NCBI GenBank assembly: GCA_964352775.1
Contig: CAYGTK010000117.1
Coordinates: 1 to 13,372, forward strand
DNA length: 13,372 nucleotides
Source: CAYGTK01 sp964352775
GTDB lineage: Bacteria > Bacteroidota > Bacteroidia > Chitinophagales > CAIOSU01
Reading direction: 5' to 3'
The notes beneath the pieces were generated by a model that worked only from the letters and a program-made list of their open reading frames with translations, made no database searches and was not told where the DNA came from. This document shows, one piece after another, positions 1-6,500 of this stretch. How positions within the stretch are numbered: the stretch's first letter is position 1; each line of letters begins with the position of its first letter. Made by a program: the position numbers and the translations under genes.

Positions 1-2
1 GA

Positions 3-2297
3 GTAACAGATTACTGTACTGGTGACGATGGTCCGGGTGGACCAGGAGGTGCTGGAGGCGGTGGTGGCGGTGGTGCCGGTGCTCGTGGTTCTGGTGGAGG
101 TTCATCTTATGCTATGTACATCTGGAATAGCCCATCTGGAACACTTGTTGATTGCGATCTTGACGCTGGTAGTGCAGGAAGCGGTGGAAACGGCGGAAAC
201 GGTGGAAACGGTGGCCGTGGAGGATTTGGTATTGGTGGTTGGATCACAGCATGTGGTGGGTCTAAACCAGGTAATGCCGGAAATAGCGGGTCTGGTGGTC
301 GCGGTGGCGATGGCGGCGATGGCGGCGATGGTTCAAACGGAGAATCAATTGATGTAAGAACAGCAGCAGGAGGCACACCAGTAGTTGATAACAACGGTGT
401 TCCTAACCCAGCTACAATTACAGTTGAACAATTGCAAGGTTGTACAAACTCTGTAATTGAAATAACTAAATCTGGCGGAACTTGGACTAGCCTAGGTACT
501 AGTGGTAACTTTGTTAACGACTATGGTCCAAGCTCAGCAAGCACTGGAACAACATCTAGCCCAGCTCAAGTATATTATACAGTAACAGGCCAGCACGACT
601 TAGAAATAAACGGTGCTGTGTATGAAGAATATGTTTGGATAAGAACAACTCGTACTCTTCCAGTTATAACCCCTATAGCTAGCCCTATTTGCCCAGGAGA
701 CCAAATAACACTTGGTTCTACTACAGCAGGTGGTACGGCTTATGCATGGGATATATCAACTGTTAACAACGATTTCTCTTCTCCTTCATTAACATCGTTC
801 ACGGGTCAAAACCCTGGTACGTATACTATGCCTAATACACCAGGTACTTACTTGGTGAAATTACAAGTGGAAGAAGAGTGTTGTGGGTGGTCAATACCAG
901 TATATGCTACGGTTGAGGTAACTCCTCCACCGCTTCAGGCAGGAACTATTACTGGAGATGCTATTGTATGTGCTGGTGATCAAGAAACGTATTCCATTGC
1001 TGCGGTAACAAATGCTACTAACTATCAATGGACGGTACCTTCAGGTGGTGTGATAAACAGCGGCCAAGGAACTACATCCATAACTGTAACATTTGGAACC
1101 AATAATGGTAATGTATCGGTAGTGCCAGAAGGCTGTACGCCGAATCCAGCTTCTAGAGATCTTGCGATAACAGTAAATGGTGCGCCTACAGCAACTATTA
1201 CGGGTGACTTGGATATTTGTCCTGGTGATGTAACATCATTGAACGGTCAAGCTGTAGTTGGTTCAGGTGGTTCAGGAGTGTTCACTTTCGAGTGGTCTAA
1301 CTCTGGCGGTCCTATCTCATCGGCTCAAGTATTGAGCGGTATTGGGGCAGGAACATATACGCTACAGATAACTGATAATGGAAGTACCTGTACTGATGAT
1401 GCATCAGCCTTAGTTTTCGAGACGGATGACCTAAGCATTGATATTCAACCTGTAGATGCGCAAGTATGTCCTACGGGAGCAACAGTAGCTAATTTCAGTG
1501 TTACAGCTTCAGGAACAGACTTAGTTTACCAATGGGAGATAGAAAATGGTTCTGGATGGGGTCCGATCACAAATGGTGGTACCAATCCTAATTATGCAGG
1601 AGCAACAAGTAGTGCTTTGACGATAACTGGAATTCCATCCTCTTTGCTGGGAGCACAGTTCCGTTGTCAGGTTACTAGTATTTGTCCATCTCCTACAGCA
1701 TCACTTACTACTGATGAAGTAGATCTAGTGCTGGAGTTGCCTACAATAAATGTACAGCCAGTTGATATTGAGATATGTGATGGATTGGGTGGCTCATTTG
1801 ATATAGACGCTAGCTTCGGGGCCTCTACAATAGAGTATCAGTGGTATACACTTAATCCTACCACAACGGCTATCAATGGCACTACTCATGGAGGTATTTA
1901 CTCTGGATTTACTACAAGTACATTAACCATCTCTGGTGCTACAGCAGCAATTGATGGATATCAGTACATCTGCTACGTAAATGTGCTTGGTTGTAACACT
2001 CCAGCATTAAGTAATGCAGTTGATGTAACTATCGTAAGTGGTAACTTACCGAACAGTACGTGGATAGGAGTTGTAGATACGGATTGGCACAAACCAGGTA
2101 ACTGGAGCAATTGTGTTCCTGGAGACCTAACAGACGTGGTTATCCCTAATGGAACACCATTCTCGCCAACAGTTTATGCAAATGGCGCTTCTGCTACTAT
2201 TGGTAACGGAATTGCTACATGTAGAACTATCCAAGTACAGCTTGGAGCAGACATTACAGTTAAATCTTCTGCTAAATTGAACGTTGAATTTGATTAA
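3..2297 (+). CDS. Large secreted glycine-rich, Ig/PKD-like surface protein (5' partial)
   Basis: The reading frame is open from the left edge (first full codon at 3) to a TAA at 2295-2297, so the N-terminus and any signal peptide lie outside the window; an ATG at 114 is internal. About 764 residues are visible. Bases 33-345 encode a low-complexity Gly-rich segment with GGN and GGD units. From about 400 onward come several beta-sandwich-like modules typical of Bacteroidota surface proteins: Cys/Trp-containing PKD or Ig-like units (about 670-1190), a SprB-like segment with 'GAGTYTLQITDNGSTC' (about 1195-1420), and two Ig-like units with 'YQWEIENGSGW' and 'YQWYTL' (about 1435-2035). The last part holds a 'TDWHKPGNWSNCVPG' motif seen in front of beta-helical ends of gliding or adhesin-type proteins. 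A role in adhesion or cell-surface structure is inferred. No recognisable type IX secretion C-terminal domain follows; the protein ends abruptly in KLNVEFD. Confidence 0.85.
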   Translation, partial: VTDYCTGDDGPGGPGGAGGGGGGGAGARGSGGGSSYAMYIWNSPSGTLVDCDLDAGSAGSGGNGGNGGNGGRGGFGIGGWITACGGSKPGNAGNSGSGGRGGDGGDGGDGSNGESIDVRTAAGGTPVVDNNGVPNPATITVEQLQGCTNSVIEITKSGGTWTSLGTSGNFVNDYGPSSASTGTTSSPAQVYYTVTGQHDLEINGAVYEEYVWIRTTRTLPVITPIASPICPGDQITLGSTTAGGTAYAWDISTVNNDFSSPSLTSFTGQNPGTYTMPNTPGTYLVKLQVEEECCGWSIPVYATVEVTPPPLQAGTITGDAIVCAGDQETYSIAAVTNATNYQWTVPSGGVINSGQGTTSITVTFGTNNGNVSVVPEGCTPNPASRDLAITVNGAPTATITGDLDICPGDVTSLNGQAVVGSGGSGVFTFEWSNSGGPISSAQVLSGIGAGTYTLQITDNGSTCTDDASALVFETDDLSIDIQPVDAQVCPTGATVANFSVTASGTDLVYQWEIENGSGWGPITNGGTNPNYAGATSSALTITGIPSSLLGAQFRCQVTSICPSPTASLTTDEVDLVLELPTINVQPVDIEICDGLGGSFDIDASFGASTIEYQWYTLNPTTTAINGTTHGGIYSGFTTSTLTISGATAAIDGYQYICYVNVLGCNTPALSNAVDVTIVSGNLPNSTWIGVVDTDWHKPGNWSNCVPGDLTDVVIPNGTPFSPTVYANGASATIGNGIATCRTIQVQLGADITVKSSAKLNVEFD
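183..209 (+). repeat. Three tandem 9-nt units encoding Gly-Gly-Asn
   Basis: Three in-frame copies of GGYGGAAAC, at 183-191, 192-200 and 201-209, encode GGN GGN GGN inside the glycine-rich segment of the surface protein. Copies differ only at the third base of the first codon. Copy-number change by multiples of nine would keep the frame. Confidence 0.85.
303..329 (+). repeat. Three tandem 9-nt units encoding Gly-Gly-Asp
   Basis: In-frame units GGYGGCGAT at 303-311, 312-320 and 321-329 encode GGD GGD GGD. They are a second short tandem array in the same glycine-rich region, about 95 bases after the GGN array, with Asp in place of Asn. Confidence 0.85.
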
Positions 2298-2298
2298 C

Positions 2299-2772
2299 AT
2301 GAATATCATGAGAGCATTACTATATTCTTTTTGTATTATCCTTTTGAATGTTGGCTTCGCCAATGCTCAAGATGGATCTGTGGACCCTGATGATCGCGGC
2401 CCAATAGTTGAGGAAAAGAGCTACTTTGACGACGGCACATTAGCCGAAGTGCAAGTAGGCTATTACATCAAAGGTGAAGACCAGATGACCAATCATGGTA
2501 CAATGCGAACTTACTACCCTGACGGAACACTTAAAATGGAGAAGCCATTTAAAGATGGCGCTGTTGATGGTGTGGTAAGGGTTTGGTTTGCCAATGGCCA
2601 ATTAAGTACAGAAATGTACTTTACCAATGATATTTGGAACGGCCCGTACCGGATGTGGTACGAGAATGGTAACAAGCATACAGAAGGAGCTTGGATAAAT
2701 GGCGAGCGAAAAGGAAACTGGGTGGCCTATGATGAAAATGGCAACGTGGTTACAGAAGACTTCTTTGATTGA
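2299..2772 (+). CDS. Secreted MORN_2-repeat (YwqK-like) protein
   Basis: This is a 157-residue protein made of a signal peptide plus MORN_2-type repeats (the family often labelled 'toxin-antitoxin system YwqK family antitoxin', a label that says little about function). The N-terminus has a hydrophobic stretch, LLYSFCIILLNVGFANA, with likely cleavage before QD, so export is expected. The body has about five units built on Y/W-x-x-[DN]-G: YFDDGTL, YYPDGTL, WFANGQL, WYENGNK and YDENGNV. Such repeats form stacked beta-hairpins. The start is placed at ATG 2299, one base after the upstream stop; ATG 2308 is an alternative, and the TTG at 2284 is less likely because it adds polar residues before the signal peptide. 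Close spacing suggests co-transcription with the surface protein. A terminator follows. The specific role is unknown. Confidence 0.85.
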   Translation: MNIMRALLYSFCIILLNVGFANAQDGSVDPDDRGPIVEEKSYFDDGTLAEVQVGYYIKGEDQMTNHGTMRTYYPDGTLKMEKPFKDGAVDGVVRVWFANGQLSTEMYFTNDIWNGPYRMWYENGNKHTEGAWINGERKGNWVAYDENGNVVTEDFFD

Positions 2773-2793
2773 TCAAAGAATAACATAATTTAG

Positions 2794-2823
2794 AAAGGAG
2801 TTACAGTTTGTAGCTCCTTTTTT
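2794..2823 (+). terminator. Intrinsic terminator after the MORN_2 gene
   Basis: An 11-bp stem, AAAGGAGTTAC (2794-2804) with GTAGCTCCTTT (2810-2820), contains one T-G wobble and has a 5-nt loop. It runs into a six-T tract at 2818-2823. It lies 21 bases after the MORN_2 stop and 11 bases before the DUF72 start, so it separates the two transcription units. Confidence 0.85.
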
Positions 2824-2834
2824 ATTTACGACCT

Positions 2835-3743
2835 ATGCATTTCGGACGATTGAATGACCTTACTGGGCTAGAACTAAGCTTAGCTGATGATGAGGGTAAG
2901 AACAATAAGTTTTTAGCCACGCTTCAGCCAAAAGATAAACGGGTTTATATTGGTTGCCCAGTATGGTCAGACAAGGGGTATGTAGGCAAGGTGTACCCTA
3001 AAGGAACAAAACCTATAGATTACTTAGCAGAGTATACCAAGCAGTTCAATTGCATTGAAGTGAATGCTACCCATTACCGTATCCCTCAAGAAGAGATGAT
3101 AGCAAAGTGGAAAGATGTTGCCACGCCTGGGTTTAAGTATTGCCCCAAGTTTCCGCAAGTAATAAGTCATAGAAGAGATCTTGATAAAAAGATAGAACTG
3201 AGTGATAGGTTCTTAGAGCTAGTTTACGGCCTCGGCGATCATTTAGGCCCTTGTTTTATTCAGCTTCCGCCTCATTTTAAGCCCGAACGTATGCAGGAGT
3301 TATTTAGGTTTTTACAGCAGATCCCTCAAGATATTGAGCTTGCCGTGGAAGTAAGGCATGAGGCTTGGTTTAATGATGAGCACCTTTTAAAAGACTACGT
3401 GGATGCGCTAAAGGAATTGGGGAAGATAGCAGTGATAACAGACACATTGGGGAGAAGAGATGTTATTCATCAATACCTCACTACCGACACTGCTTTCATT
3501 CGATTCAATGGCAATGACCTACATCAAACGGATTATGAACGGGTAGATGAGTGGTTGCTTCAAATGAATAATTGGCTCGATTCTGGCTTGAACAAGGTCT
3601 ACTTTTTTATGCATGAACCGGAAAAGCACTTATGCGCTGACCTAGCTAAGTATATGATCGATAGGCTTCCTAAATCGGAGGGGTTAGGGCTTAAGGCTCC
3701 TGCTTTCTACACACCTTCTTCTAGGCAAAACACACTTTTTTAA
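2835..3743 (+). CDS. DUF72 (YecE-like) family protein
   Basis: This 302-residue protein has the DUF72 TIM-barrel family pattern. Visible landmarks are YIGCPVWS (about 38-45), EVNATHYR (75-82), FIQLPPHF (141-148), VEVRHEAWF (171-179), and a late YFFMHEPEKH segment. The N-terminal stretch beginning MHFGRL is a usual start for Bacteroidota members, which supports ATG 2835. No signal peptide or membrane segment is seen, so it is probably cytoplasmic. The biochemical function of DUF72 is not established, although the conserved acidic and His residues on the barrel suggest an enzyme. It sits alone between the upstream terminator and the HPt gene, with 77 bases to the next likely start. Confidence 0.9.
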   Translation: MHFGRLNDLTGLELSLADDEGKNNKFLATLQPKDKRVYIGCPVWSDKGYVGKVYPKGTKPIDYLAEYTKQFNCIEVNATHYRIPQEEMIAKWKDVATPGFKYCPKFPQVISHRRDLDKKIELSDRFLELVYGLGDHLGPCFIQLPPHFKPERMQELFRFLQQIPQDIELAVEVRHEAWFNDEHLLKDYVDALKELGKIAVITDTLGRRDVIHQYLTTDTAFIRFNGNDLHQTDYERVDEWLLQMNNWLDSGLNKVYFFMHEPEKHLCADLAKYMIDRLPKSEGLGLKAPAFYTPSSRQNTLF

Positions 3744-3820
3744 GTCTGTTTTTTCAGAACATTTCTTTTTCCTTCGCGTATAAACCAATACGGTTACCTA
3801 AAGTGAACAAGAATAAGAGA

Positions 3821-4228
3821 ATGGAAGAGATAAGAGAGACCGGGTTATCCCAGCGATCATCTAAAGGCAGCTCAATGGGCTGTAATATGAATATGGACTA
3901 CCTGATAGAGTTATCAGGCGGCGATACAGAGTTTATTGTAGACATTGTTCAGATGTTTATCAATGATGCTCCAGATGTATTACATCAATCGCAAACTTAT
4001 TTAAAGAATAACGATTTTGAGCTGTTGAAAATAACGGTGCATAAATTGAAATCATCGGTCCAAATAATGGGGAATAATGAATTGGCAGAGCTAATTCAAA
4101 CCATTGAAACCAACTGTGCAGATGAGGCTAAACATGGAGAAGTACCTCCAATGCTTATCACCATGCACCGAGAGGTAACAGCAATGGCCAACTATTTAAA
4201 AGAAGAGTTACCAAAGCTAGCAGCTTAG
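3821..4228 (+). CDS. Histidine phosphotransfer (HPt) domain protein
   Basis: This is a small stand-alone HPt protein, which would relay a phosphoryl group between a hybrid histidine kinase and a response regulator in the cytoplasm. From ATG 3821 it is 135 residues; a GTG at 3803 would add six (MNKNKR) and cannot be excluded. The domain begins near DYLIELSGGDTEFI and holds the signature VHKLKSSVQIMG, where the His (codon at 4040-4042, residue 74) is the predicted phosphoacceptor and Lys follows two residues on. The rest is helical and charged, consistent with a four-helix bundle. There is no kinase or receiver gene beside it, so its partner is unknown. A strong terminator follows, and a separate promoter drives the next gene. 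Confidence 0.88.
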   Translation: MEEIRETGLSQRSSKGSSMGCNMNMDYLIELSGGDTEFIVDIVQMFINDAPDVLHQSQTYLKNNDFELLKITVHKLKSSVQIMGNNELAELIQTIETNCADEAKHGEVPPMLITMHREVTAMANYLKEELPKLAA

Positions 4229-4254
4229 TATCCTTTACCATATAGATAATGAAG

Positions 4255-4283
4255 AAAGCAATGGCCCGGCCATTGCTTTTTTT
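4255..4283 (+). terminator. Intrinsic terminator after the HPt gene
   Basis: GCAATGGCC (4258-4266) and GGCCATTGC (4268-4276) form a near-perfect GC-rich inverted repeat, flanked by AAA at 4255-4257 and followed by seven T (4277-4283). It lies 26 bases after the HPt stop codon. The A-run before and T-run after could let it work in both directions, but the next genes on the - strand do not end here. Confidence 0.9.
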
Positions 4284-4312
4284 GTGCTTGCAATATTAGA
4301 CTGATATTAGCG

Positions 4313-4344
4313 TTTTCGGTAGTCGTAAAGAAAACCTAATTTTG
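4313..4344 (+). promoter_or_regulatory. Predicted Bacteroidota sigma-A promoter for the outer-membrane protein gene
   Basis: TAATTTTG at 4337-4344 matches the Bacteroidota -7 box TAnnTTTG exactly. A T-rich stretch, TTTTCGGT at 4313-4320, lies about where the -33 TTTG element is expected but is a weak match. The implied transcript would start near 4350, leaving a leader of about 15 nt before ATG 4366. The box also sits just downstream of the HPt terminator, as expected for a new transcription unit. Confidence 0.55.
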
Positions 4345-4365
4345 CCTTACATCAAGTATTGCCCC

Positions 4366-5091
4366 ATGAAGCGAATTATTACACTAGCCCTTCTTCTTTC
4401 TTCATTCGTCCTATTCGCCCAAGATGACCCTAATGCTGCGCCTAAGGAAGAGTCTATGGCAAAAAAGGCAAAGGAAAAAGTAGTGAACACGGGGGCAAAA
4501 GACCGCTTAGTTGTAGACCTTTTCAGCTTTGATAATTGGGTGCATGATGTGGATAGTTTAAACGTCGATTGGTACTCACGGGGTTTTGGCATGTACTTTA
4601 TGTACGATATTCAGTTAGGAAAATCTAGATTAAGCTTTGCGCCTGGTATAGGGTTGAATATTAGCAATGCATACATCAATACTCGCTTAGATGACTCGGT
4701 AGATTCTCTGGGTACTATACTTCGCCCTATAACTACCGACTATAAGCGTCACAAACTTCACTTGTTGTTCATCGACATTCCAGTAGAACTGCGTTACCGT
4801 AGTAAGCCAAATGAAAAGAACAAGAGCTTCAAATTTGCCATAGGTGCAAAATTCGGTTTGAAGATAGATGCACATACCAAGTTGGTAGCTGACGATGCTA
4901 ATGGTGATCGTAAAGTGGAGAAGCTTAAAAACTTCAACGACCTATCGCTAATTCGCTTTGGTCCAATGGTACGTGTCGGTTATGGAGCCTTTAATGTATT
5001 CGCCTACTACGGAGTGACGAATATGTTCAAGAAAGATGAAGGTCCTAAGATCACTTCTTTCTCAGTAGGTTTTTCTATTAACGGACTATAA
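4366..5091 (+). CDS. Outer-membrane beta-barrel (porin/PorT-like) protein
   Basis: A 241-residue protein with a clear signal peptide, MKRIITLALLLSSFVLFA, and cleavage before QDD. The mature start is charged (KEESMAKKAKEK). Alternating amphipathic strands follow: GFGMYFMYDIQL, LSFAPGIGLNI, LLFIDIPVELRYR, FKFAIGAKFGLKI, IRFGPMVRVGYGAFNVFAYYGV and FSVGFSINGL. This is the pattern of the outer-membrane beta-barrel domain called 'porin family' or PorT-like in Bacteroidota. I do not claim that it is PorT itself. ATG 4366 is chosen because it directly precedes the signal peptide; an upstream TTG at 4342 would put eight residues in front and would overlap the predicted promoter box. Its substrate or role is unknown. 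It ends 7 bases from the convergent PaaG-like gene with no evident terminator between. Confidence 0.85.
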   Translation: MKRIITLALLLSSFVLFAQDDPNAAPKEESMAKKAKEKVVNTGAKDRLVVDLFSFDNWVHDVDSLNVDWYSRGFGMYFMYDIQLGKSRLSFAPGIGLNISNAYINTRLDDSVDSLGTILRPITTDYKRHKLHLLFIDIPVELRYRSKPNEKNKSFKFAIGAKFGLKIDAHTKLVADDANGDRKVEKLKNFNDLSLIRFGPMVRVGYGAFNVFAYYGVTNMFKKDEGPKITSFSVGFSINGL

Positions 5092-5098
5092 GCTTAGC

Positions 5099-5887
5099 TT
5101 ACTCTCCAATAAAGTTCGCCTTACGCTTTTCGGTAAAGGCGGTAACTCCTTCTTCATAGTCTTTTGTGCTTCCTGCTATATCTTGGCAGTATTCTTCGTA
5201 TTGTAGTACTTCTTCTAATGTAGAGTTCTGCGACTTGTTCAGCATGCGCTTCATTAAGCCTACTGCTTTGGTAGGCGCATTAGCATAGTAAGTAGCCACC
5301 TCAGCTACAGCATCATCTAATTCTTCAGCGGGAACCACTTTATTAACCAAGCCCAATTCCAGCGCCTCAGCAGCTTTAACCTTACTACCCATAGTAGCTA
5401 GCTCAAAAGCCTTTAAAGAACCCACCATACGCGGTAAAAAGAATGTAGACCCAGAGTCGAGTACCAAACCTATGTTGACGAAAACTTCTATCAAACTGGC
5501 CTTTTCGCTAGCAATTATCATATCACATGCTAAAGCTAAAGAACAACCAGCACCAGCAGCAACACCGTTCAATCTGCAAATGATCGGTTTTTCCATATTC
5601 CGCATAGCCTTGATGATGGGATTATAACGTGTTTTTAGTGAATCAGCAAAACCTTTGAATTCTTCACCACGAGCTGACTTAAGATCTTGGCCTGAACAGA
5701 ATGCTTTTCCTGCACCAGTTAGTACTATAGCCCTTACCGACTTATCGCGAGCAACGTCTTTTAAAGCACACTGTAACTCATAGGTCATTTCGTTGTTAAA
5801 GGCATTATACACCTCTGGCCTATTAAGGCTAATGGTAGCTACTCCGTTTTCTTTTTCCAGTAATACATGGATGAATTCGTTAGGCAT
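5099..5887 (-). CDS. paaG: Enoyl-CoA hydratase/isomerase family protein, PaaG-like
   Basis: This 262-residue crotonase-fold protein has the same length and strong resemblance to E. coli PaaG, the 2-(1,2-epoxy-1,2-dihydrophenyl)acetyl-CoA isomerase of phenylacetate breakdown. Visible features are the N-terminal LNRPEVYNAFNNEM, the first oxyanion-hole segment FCSGQDL (63-69), the second NGVAAGAGCSLALACD (107-122), and GLVLDSGSTFFLPR, whose Asp144 matches the PaaG catalytic Asp. The region where classical enoyl-CoA hydratases carry two Glu does not fit as well. The C-terminal KDYEEGVTAFTEKRKANFIGE is typical. It is the last gene of the rpoN operon, four bases after the preceding stop. No other phenylacetate genes are present, so a different CoA-ester substrate is possible. 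Confidence 0.85.
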   Translation of the reverse strand: MPNEFIHVLLEKENGVATISLNRPEVYNAFNNEMTYELQCALKDVARDKSVRAIVLTGAGKAFCSGQDLKSARGEEFKGFADSLKTRYNPIIKAMRNMEKPIICRLNGVAAGAGCSLALACDMIIASEKASLIEVFVNIGLVLDSGSTFFLPRMVGSLKAFELATMGSKVKAAEALELGLVNKVVPAEELDDAVAEVATYYANAPTKAVGLMKRMLNKSQNSTLEEVLQYEEYCQDIAGSTKDYEEGVTAFTEKRKANFIGE

Positions 5888-5891
5888 GTCG

Positions 5892-6500
5892 TTATATTAT
5901 TTTGTATGCTAAAATTTGTCCCAGCAGGCCTATCATATAGCCACTATATATATCAGTAGGGCGATGAGCTTTTAGGTAAATGCGTGCTGACCCTAGTAGT
6001 CCTATCATAAAAAGTGTGATGATAAGGATGGGGAATAGGTTATACGTGCTGGTTACCATTAGGGCAAGTACAATACCAAAGAAGCAGCCTGCCCCAACGG
6101 CGTGCACACTTATTTTATAGAATAGATTGAGTAGAAATGAAATGGTGATGGCTATAGATGCACCTAACATCATTTTGGTAATAAACTCACTAACCGCCAT
6201 GTTTCGAATAACCAAAAACGAGAAGAAATAGTAGAGCATAATGGCCATATAAGGTAATATGCGTTCCTTTCTAGTCCGCAGATGTACACTTTTAATGAAA
6301 TCCAGCTTCATCATCAAAAAGATAGTGATGGCTGGGAATGCAAAAGTGTTTATGAAAATAGAGGCAAAGAGTTGGATTTTATTCTCCTCAGATATTTGAG
6401 CTAAAGAATAGGGATGCGCCCAATTGATCAATAGCAGAGCGTAACTCGGCAACAAAAGAGGGTGCAGTAAATACGATAATACATTTGAAAGTAATCGCAT
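5892..6500 (-). CDS. Multi-pass membrane protein with partial PAP2 phosphatase motifs
   Basis: A 202-residue protein that is almost wholly hydrophobic, with about six membrane spans. Its C-terminal half resembles the PAP2 (type 2 phosphatidic acid phosphatase) superfamily. ISVH at 130-133 stands where PSGH is expected, and R173, H179 and D183 give an exact R-x5-H-x3-D (motif 3), though Ala replaces the Ser before the Arg. The usual motif 1 (K-x6-RP) is not clear; the only candidate is a basic loop, RTRKERILPY (75-84). It could be a divergent lipid or isoprenyl phosphatase, or a protein that has lost activity. Its ATG overlaps the rpoN stop by one base (TAATG), which suggests translational coupling to sigma-54. 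Its own stop lies 4 bases before paaG. Confidence 0.75.
   Translation of the reverse strand: MRLLSNVLSYLLHPLLLPSYALLLINWAHPYSLAQISEENKIQLFASIFINTFAFPAITIFLMMKLDFIKSVHLRTRKERILPYMAIMLYYFFSFLVIRNMAVSEFITKMMLGASIAITISFLLNLFYKISVHAVGAGCFFGIVLALMVTSTYNLFPILIITLFMIGLLGSARIYLKAHRPTDIYSGYMIGLLGQILAYKII

Noticed and set aside
22..394. Additional open frames on both strands across the Gly-rich region, one Val-rich and one Pro-rich
   Set aside because: They are by-products of the GGN-type repeats read in other frames; the frame starting at base 3 is continuous for over 2 kb and has recognisable domains.
2299..2772. Antitoxin of a toxin-antitoxin pair (from the YwqK family label)
   Set aside because: The protein has a signal peptide and no toxin-like partner; its neighbour is a large surface protein.
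2786..2793. TAATTTAG as a possible -7 promoter box for the DUF72 gene
   Set aside because: It has one mismatch to TAnnTTTG, and the terminator hairpin would lie within the leader of the transcript it would start.
5115..5140. Inverted repeat CGCCTT/AAGGCG that could be a terminator for the convergent pair
   Set aside because: The arms are only about 6 bp with a bulge and a 10-nt loop, no T-run follows on either strand, and it lies inside the PaaG-like coding sequence.
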